Notes under the pieces: generated by a model
What the model saw: only the letters and a program-made list of their open reading frames with translations
Told to the model about the DNA's origin: nothing
Database searches by the model: none
Position numbers and translations under genes: made by a program
Origin: an uncultured Gammaproteobacteria bacterium
GTDB lineage: Bacteria; Pseudomonadota; Gammaproteobacteria; Pseudomonadales; Azotimanducaceae_A
Length of the DNA stretch: 8,355 nucleotides
Direction: 5' to 3'
Assembly (NCBI GenBank): GCA_913041025.1
Contig: CAJWGQ010000124.1
Coordinates: 1-8,355 of the forward strand
In this document: in pieces, positions 5,233 to 8,355 of the stretch
Position numbering within the stretch: position 1 is the stretch's first letter
Layout of the letters: each line of letters starts with the position of its first letter

Positions 5233-6583
5233 TCAGTAACTTACCAGGGTTCAAAATCTGATGAGGATCGAATAGGTTTTTAAGACCCTTCATTAGCTTT
5301 TGTTCTTCCGAACTTCTTGAGTATCCTAAAAAATCTCTCTTTAAAAGTCCCACACCATGTTCAGCTGAGATGCTGCCAGATAAATCAGACACGATCTCAA
5401 AGATTTTAGGGCTCATTTCGTGACCGTGGCGCATGAATTCGTCAACCTTCATTTGTTTGGGACGTAAGATATTCAAATGCAGGTTGCCATCGCCAATATG
5501 GCCATACCAGCAAACTTCGAAACCGGGATAGCTGTCAGACACATAGGAATCCACTTTTGTTAAAAAAGCAGGAATATCAGATATCCTAACTGATAGATCG
5601 TTTTTGTAAGGTGTATAAGAAGCGATGCTTTCTGAAATTCCTTCTCTGAGCTGCCACAACTCACTTAGTTGAGTATCAGACTGACTAGCAACACCGTCCA
5701 CGACCCAGCCTTCGTTGACACAATCTTCAAATACTCCCATTGCATCTTCTGAAGCTAGTTCGTCGAACTCCAGCAAAGCATAAAATGCAGTCCTTTGTTC
5801 TAAAGGCTGCTTTAAATTTCTATGTTCGATTACCTTATCGAGCGCTAAGTCGGAAAAAAATTCGAAGGCACTTAATTCTATAGCTTTCGAAAAACAAGTT
5901 AGCACGTTCAACAGATTCGCAAAATCAGGAACCCCCACAACCATCACTTGTTGCGTGTTCGGAGACTCCGTTAGCCACATATCTACCTCACAGATTAAAC
6001 CCAACGTTCCCTCCGAACCAATCATTAAATGACGAAGATCGTATCCGGTAGCATTTTTAACTAAGCCGGCGTTGCAGTTGATTAATTGCCCTTCTCCCGT
6101 GACAACTCTCATGCCCGCTACCCAATCCCGAGTCAGACCATATCTAATGACTTTGATGCCACCAGCATTAGTCGCCACATTCCCACCAATCTGACTTGAA
6201 CCTGAAGAAGCGAAATCCACCGGGTAATATAGACCTCTCTCAGTAGCAAAGTTTTGAAGGTTCTCGGTGATCACGCCAGCCTGACAAGTGACAATTTTGT
6301 CCTGAGAGTTGAAATCGAGAATCTTGTTCATCCGATCGAAGGAAACTACGATTTCACCATTACTAGCGACAGCTCCACCTGAAAGCCCTGTTCTGCCACC
6401 CGATGGAACAATTTTCCTCTTGGAATCTATAGCATATTGAATAAGGCTCTGGACCTGTTCGTTAGTTTCCGGAAATACAATGACACTGGGCGCTACCTCG
6501 AAACCATTGGTCCAATCAGAGCCCCACTTTTCTAAAGATTCCCTGTCCTCTTTAATTTGATTTGAGTCTAAAAAAGATTCCAT
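5225..6583 (-). CDS. FAD-binding oxidoreductase, probable D-2-hydroxyglutarate dehydrogenase
   Basis: The 452 residues form a VAO/PCMH-type flavoprotein. The N-terminal FAD domain (about 31-207) has [12 protein letters not shown] at 60-71 and [10 protein letters not shown] at 133-142. The C-terminal FAD-oxidase domain has K-N-D-L-S-V-R (about 327-333), a metal-site G-H-I-G-D-G-N-L-H with H362 and H369, A-E-H-G-V-G with E408 and H409, and the closing F-D-P-x-x-I-L-N-P-G-K-L. No signal peptide or Fe-S cluster motif is present. The family includes D-lactate dehydrogenases, GlcD and D-2-hydroxyglutarate dehydrogenases; length and motifs best fit the last, which in Pseudomonas is encoded beside serA and reoxidises the D-2-hydroxyglutarate made by SerA. 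serA is not in this window, so substrate remains an inference. It lies 41 bp downstream of fbaA, likely co-transcribed, and its end overlaps rpiA by 8 bp. Shine-Dalgarno is weak. Confidence 0.88.
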   Translation of the reverse strand: MESFLDSNQIKEDRESLEKWGSDWTNGFEVAPSVIVFPETNEQVQSLIQYAIDSKRKIVPSGGRTGLSGGAVASNGEIVVSFDRMNKILDFNSQDKIVTCQAGVITENLQNFATERGLYYPVDFASSGSSQIGGNVATNAGGIKVIRYGLTRDWVAGMRVVTGEGQLINCNAGLVKNATGYDLRHLMIGSEGTLGLICEVDMWLTESPNTQQVMVVGVPDFANLLNVLTCFSKAIELSAFEFFSDLALDKVIEHRNLKQPLEQRTAFYALLEFDELASEDAMGVFEDCVNEGWVVDGVASQSDTQLSELWQLREGISESIASYTPYKNDLSVRISDIPAFLTKVDSYVSDSYPGFEVCWYGHIGDGNLHLNILRPKQMKVDEFMRHGHEMSPKIFEIVSDLSGSISAEHGVGLLKRDFLGYSRSSEEQKLMKGLKNLFDPHQILNPGKLLIN

Positions 6584-6624
6584 ACCGACTACTTTGAACT
6601 TACCGGGGAAAAATGAGGGCTCAT

Positions 6625-7689
6625 TTAGTTAACTAACTGACTTAAGTCGCCACTTTCGTATTGAGAACCCATTGTTTCCAATGGAATCGGTACAATTTTT
6701 TCAGCATTACCTGCTGTATTGAACGCTTCGTATCTCTCTATCACTATTTTTTTCATGGCTTTCGTGGAGTCGGTTAAGTACTTTCGGGGGTCAAACTCCG
6801 AGGCATTATTAAATAGATGCCTCCTAATGGCAGCCGTTGAAGCTAACCTCAAGTCTGTATCAATATTTACTTTTCTCACTCCATTTTTTATTCCTTCTTG
6901 GATCTCCTCTAACGGCACGCCATAGGTTTCTGGTATATCACCTCCAAACTCGTTTATTTCTCTTAGTAGATCTTGTGGCACAGAAGAACTTCCATGCATT
7001 ACCAGATGGGTGTTGGGGAGCCTTGAGTGAATTTCTTTGATCCTGTCTATCGCAAGCACATCGCCGCTGGGTGGTCTTGAAAATTTATACGCTCCATGAG
7101 ACGTGCCTATTGCGATAGCTAGAGCATCGACTCCAGTTTCACTTACGAATTCCGCAGCTTGCTCTGGGTCTGTAAGCAATTGATCCATCGATAGAACCCC
7201 CTCGGCTCCGACGCCATCTTCCTCTCCCGCTAAACCTGACTCCAGGCTACCCAAACAACCAAGCTCTCCCTCAACCGACACCCCGCATGCATGCGCCATA
7301 TCCACGGTCATCTTCGTCACCTCAACATTGTACTCATAGTCAGCGGGTGTTTTTTGATCTTCCAACAACGATCCGTCCATCATGACCGAAGAAAATCCTA
7401 ACTGAATAGATCTCTGGCAAACAGCAGGTGAGGCTCCATGATCCTGGTGCATAACAATAGGTATCGAGGGGAACTCCTCGACAGCAGCTAAAATTAGATG
7501 TCGCAAAAAATTAGCACCAGCATATTTCCTCGCGCCCGCAGATGCTTGAACTATGACTGGGCTACTTGTTTCCTTCGCGCCCTCCATAATCGCCCTCATC
7601 TGCTCTAAGTTATTTACATTAAACGCTGGGACTCCATAATCATTGTCTGCCGCGTGATCCAATAATTGACGCATACTAATCAATGCCAA
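6625..7689 (-). CDS. fbaA: Class II fructose-bisphosphate aldolase, Calvin-cycle subtype
   Basis: This zinc-dependent aldolase interconverts fructose 1,6-bisphosphate with dihydroxyacetone phosphate and glyceraldehyde 3-phosphate. The chosen start gives 354 residues, the same length as the close Pseudomonas homologue. Motifs are [10 protein letters not shown] at 18-27, H-Q-D-H-G with catalytic D83 and zinc ligand H84, V-E-G-E-L-G at 139-144, G-T-S-H-G-A-Y-K with H198, M-H-G-S-S with H232, and V-N-I-D-T-D-L-R at 274-281. The long insert [15 protein letters not shown] marks the Calvin-cycle-type branch, which also serves glycolysis and gluconeogenesis in heterotrophs; no other Calvin-cycle gene is seen. 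The start is TTG at 7687-7689: the protein then begins M-A-L-I-S-M-R-Q, exactly as homologues do, and GAGGAG lies 6 nt upstream. A longer open frame exists but its extra 13 residues are unlike the family. It lies 25 bp after pgk. Confidence 0.97.
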   Translation of the reverse strand: MALISMRQLLDHAADNDYGVPAFNVNNLEQMRAIMEGAKETSSPVIVQASAGARKYAGANFLRHLILAAVEEFPSIPIVMHQDHGASPAVCQRSIQLGFSSVMMDGSLLEDQKTPADYEYNVEVTKMTVDMAHACGVSVEGELGCLGSLESGLAGEEDGVGAEGVLSMDQLLTDPEQAAEFVSETGVDALAIAIGTSHGAYKFSRPPSGDVLAIDRIKEIHSRLPNTHLVMHGSSSVPQDLLREINEFGGDIPETYGVPLEEIQEGIKNGVRKVNIDTDLRLASTAAIRRHLFNNASEFDPRKYLTDSTKAMKKIVIERYEAFNTAGNAEKIVPIPLETMGSQYESGDLSQLVN

Positions 7690-7695
7690 TTTACT

Positions 7696-7701
7696 CTCCT
7701 C
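7696..7701 (-). promoter_or_regulatory. Shine-Dalgarno site that decides the fbaA start
   Basis: GAGGAG on the minus strand, 6 nt before the TTG at 7687-7689. It is the strongest ribosome binding site in the window and, with homology, fixes the non-ATG start. It lies in the 25-bp spacer after the pgk stop. Confidence 0.85.
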
Positions 7702-7714
7702 GAATGTTCTTGAT

Positions 7715-8355
7715 TTAAAGGATATCAACCCCAGGCAATTTTTTTCCTTCTAGATATTCCATGAATGCACCGCCTCCGGTAGATATATATGACACATTAT
7801 CGGACACCTTGTACTTATCAATAGCAGCAATAGTGTCACCTCCGCCTGCTAAAGAGTAAGCAGACGATCTTGCTATCCCCTCTGCAATTTCTCGAGTGCC
7901 TTCACCGAATTGATCAAACTCAAAGACACCCATGGGACCATTCCAGATAATAGTCCCAGATTCCTCAATAGTTGAGGACCACTCTCTTGCCGTCACGGGT
8001 CCGATATCCATGATCATCTCGTCTTCGCGAACTTCATCGATCAGCCTCAAGATAGCAGTGACACTAGAGTCAAAGGACTTGGCCACCATCACATCTTTTG
8101 GAATAGGGATATCTGTTTTCGATAGAAGTTTTCTTGCTGCGTCCAACATAGTCTCTTCGTAGAGGGACTTTCCTATGCCAAGTCCAGAAGCCGCAATGAA
8201 TGTATTTGCTATTCCCCCTCCGACAAAAATCCTATCACTGATTTCAGAAAATCTTTCTAGCAGCGTAAGCTTGGAAGACACCTTTGCGCCTCCCAAAACA
8301 GCCACCACAGGGGTTTTGGGGGTCTGCAAAACTCCGTTCAATGCTTTTAATTCGG
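7715..8355 (-). CDS. pgk: Phosphoglycerate kinase (C-terminal half, 5' end outside window)
   Basis: Pgk transfers phosphate between 1,3-bisphosphoglycerate and ADP to give 3-phosphoglycerate and ATP. The frame is open to the window edge; about 212 residues are present against about 390 for the whole enzyme, so this is the C-terminal nucleotide-binding domain plus part of the hinge. Visible motifs are [13 protein letters not shown] near the truncated end, the [10 protein letters not shown] strand-loop, [10 protein letters not shown], the nucleotide-binding G-G-G-D-T and the terminal [15 protein letters not shown] at 8339-8341 is an internal leucine, not a start, because the family sequence continues upstream (E-L-K-A-L). 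It is first of the visible pgk-fbaA-FAD enzyme series, all minus strand with short gaps, which suggests one transcript. Confidence 0.97.
   Translation of the reverse strand, partial: ELKALNGVLQTPKTPVVAVLGGAKVSSKLTLLERFSEISDRIFVGGGIANTFIAASGLGIGKSLYEETMLDAARKLLSKTDIPIPKDVMVAKSFDSSVTAILRLIDEVREDEMIMDIGPVTAREWSSTIEESGTIIWNGPMGVFEFDQFGEGTREIAEGIARSSAYSLAGGGDTIAAIDKYKVSDNVSYISTGGGAFMEYLEGKKLPGVDIL

Noticed and set aside
6611..6626. Short hairpin (AAATGA / TCATTT) after the fbaA stop, followed by a few T on the minus strand
   Set aside because: Only 6 mostly A-T pairs with a 4-nt loop and a five-base T run that includes stem bases; too weak to call a terminator, and the next gene lies only about 41 bp on.
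7690..7728. Thirteen-residue N-terminal extension of fbaA
   Set aside because: It contains the Shine-Dalgarno of the real TTG start, runs into the pgk stop, and homologues begin at M-A-L-I-S-M.
1..8355. Search by eye for CRISPR repeats, insertion-sequence ends, tRNA genes, toxin-antitoxin pairs or phage defence genes
   Set aside because: None seen. All coding space is taken by conserved housekeeping genes with similar composition, so no mobile or defence system is claimed.

Overview
The window looks like a compact stretch of core chromosome from a gammaproteobacterium of moderate GC content, probably a free-living, possibly marine, relative of the Pseudomonas lineage. Three things point there: the ygfB / small coiled-coil gene / zapA / 6S RNA / ygfA order, the rpiA-ilvA divergent pair, and a pgk-fba pair with a Calvin-cycle-type class II aldolase. 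No mobile element, CRISPR array, tRNA or rRNA was seen, and every sizeable interval is assigned to a gene.

Layout. Bases 1-973 (minus strand) hold the N-terminal part of a UbiH/UbiI-family flavin hydroxylase and, upstream of it, ygfB. Divergent from these, bases 1058-3012 (plus strand) hold a TIGR02449-like coiled-coil protein, zapA, the 6S RNA gene ssrS, ygfA (5-formyltetrahydrofolate cyclo-ligase) and def (peptide deformylase). Bases 3005-4522 (minus) hold ilvA, convergent with def. Bases 4564-5232 (plus) hold rpiA, divergent from ilvA. Bases 5225-8355 (minus) hold, in transcription order, the C-terminal half of pgk, fbaA and a D-2-hydroxyglutarate-dehydrogenase-like FAD enzyme.

How the genes fit together. 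The small coiled-coil protein and ZapA are probable Z-ring partners. The 6S RNA inhibits sigma-70 RNA polymerase and is followed by ygfA, as in other gammaproteobacteria. YgfA feeds the one-carbon folate pool that supplies the formyl group of initiator Met-tRNA, and Def removes that formyl group from new proteins. RpiA, Fba and Pgk belong to central carbon metabolism. The FAD enzyme probably reoxidises D-2-hydroxyglutarate, a by-product of serine synthesis from 3-phosphoglycerate.

Main oddities. Three genes start with TTG, and in each case homology and/or a ribosome binding site supports the call. rpiA has no ATG, GTG or TTG at the family start and appears to use ATT. Both convergent gene pairs overlap by exactly 8 bp. 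The ilvA-rpiA divergent spacer is only about 41 bp. I found no convincing previously undescribed system; the best leads are the rpiA start and the switchable 6S RNA fold.
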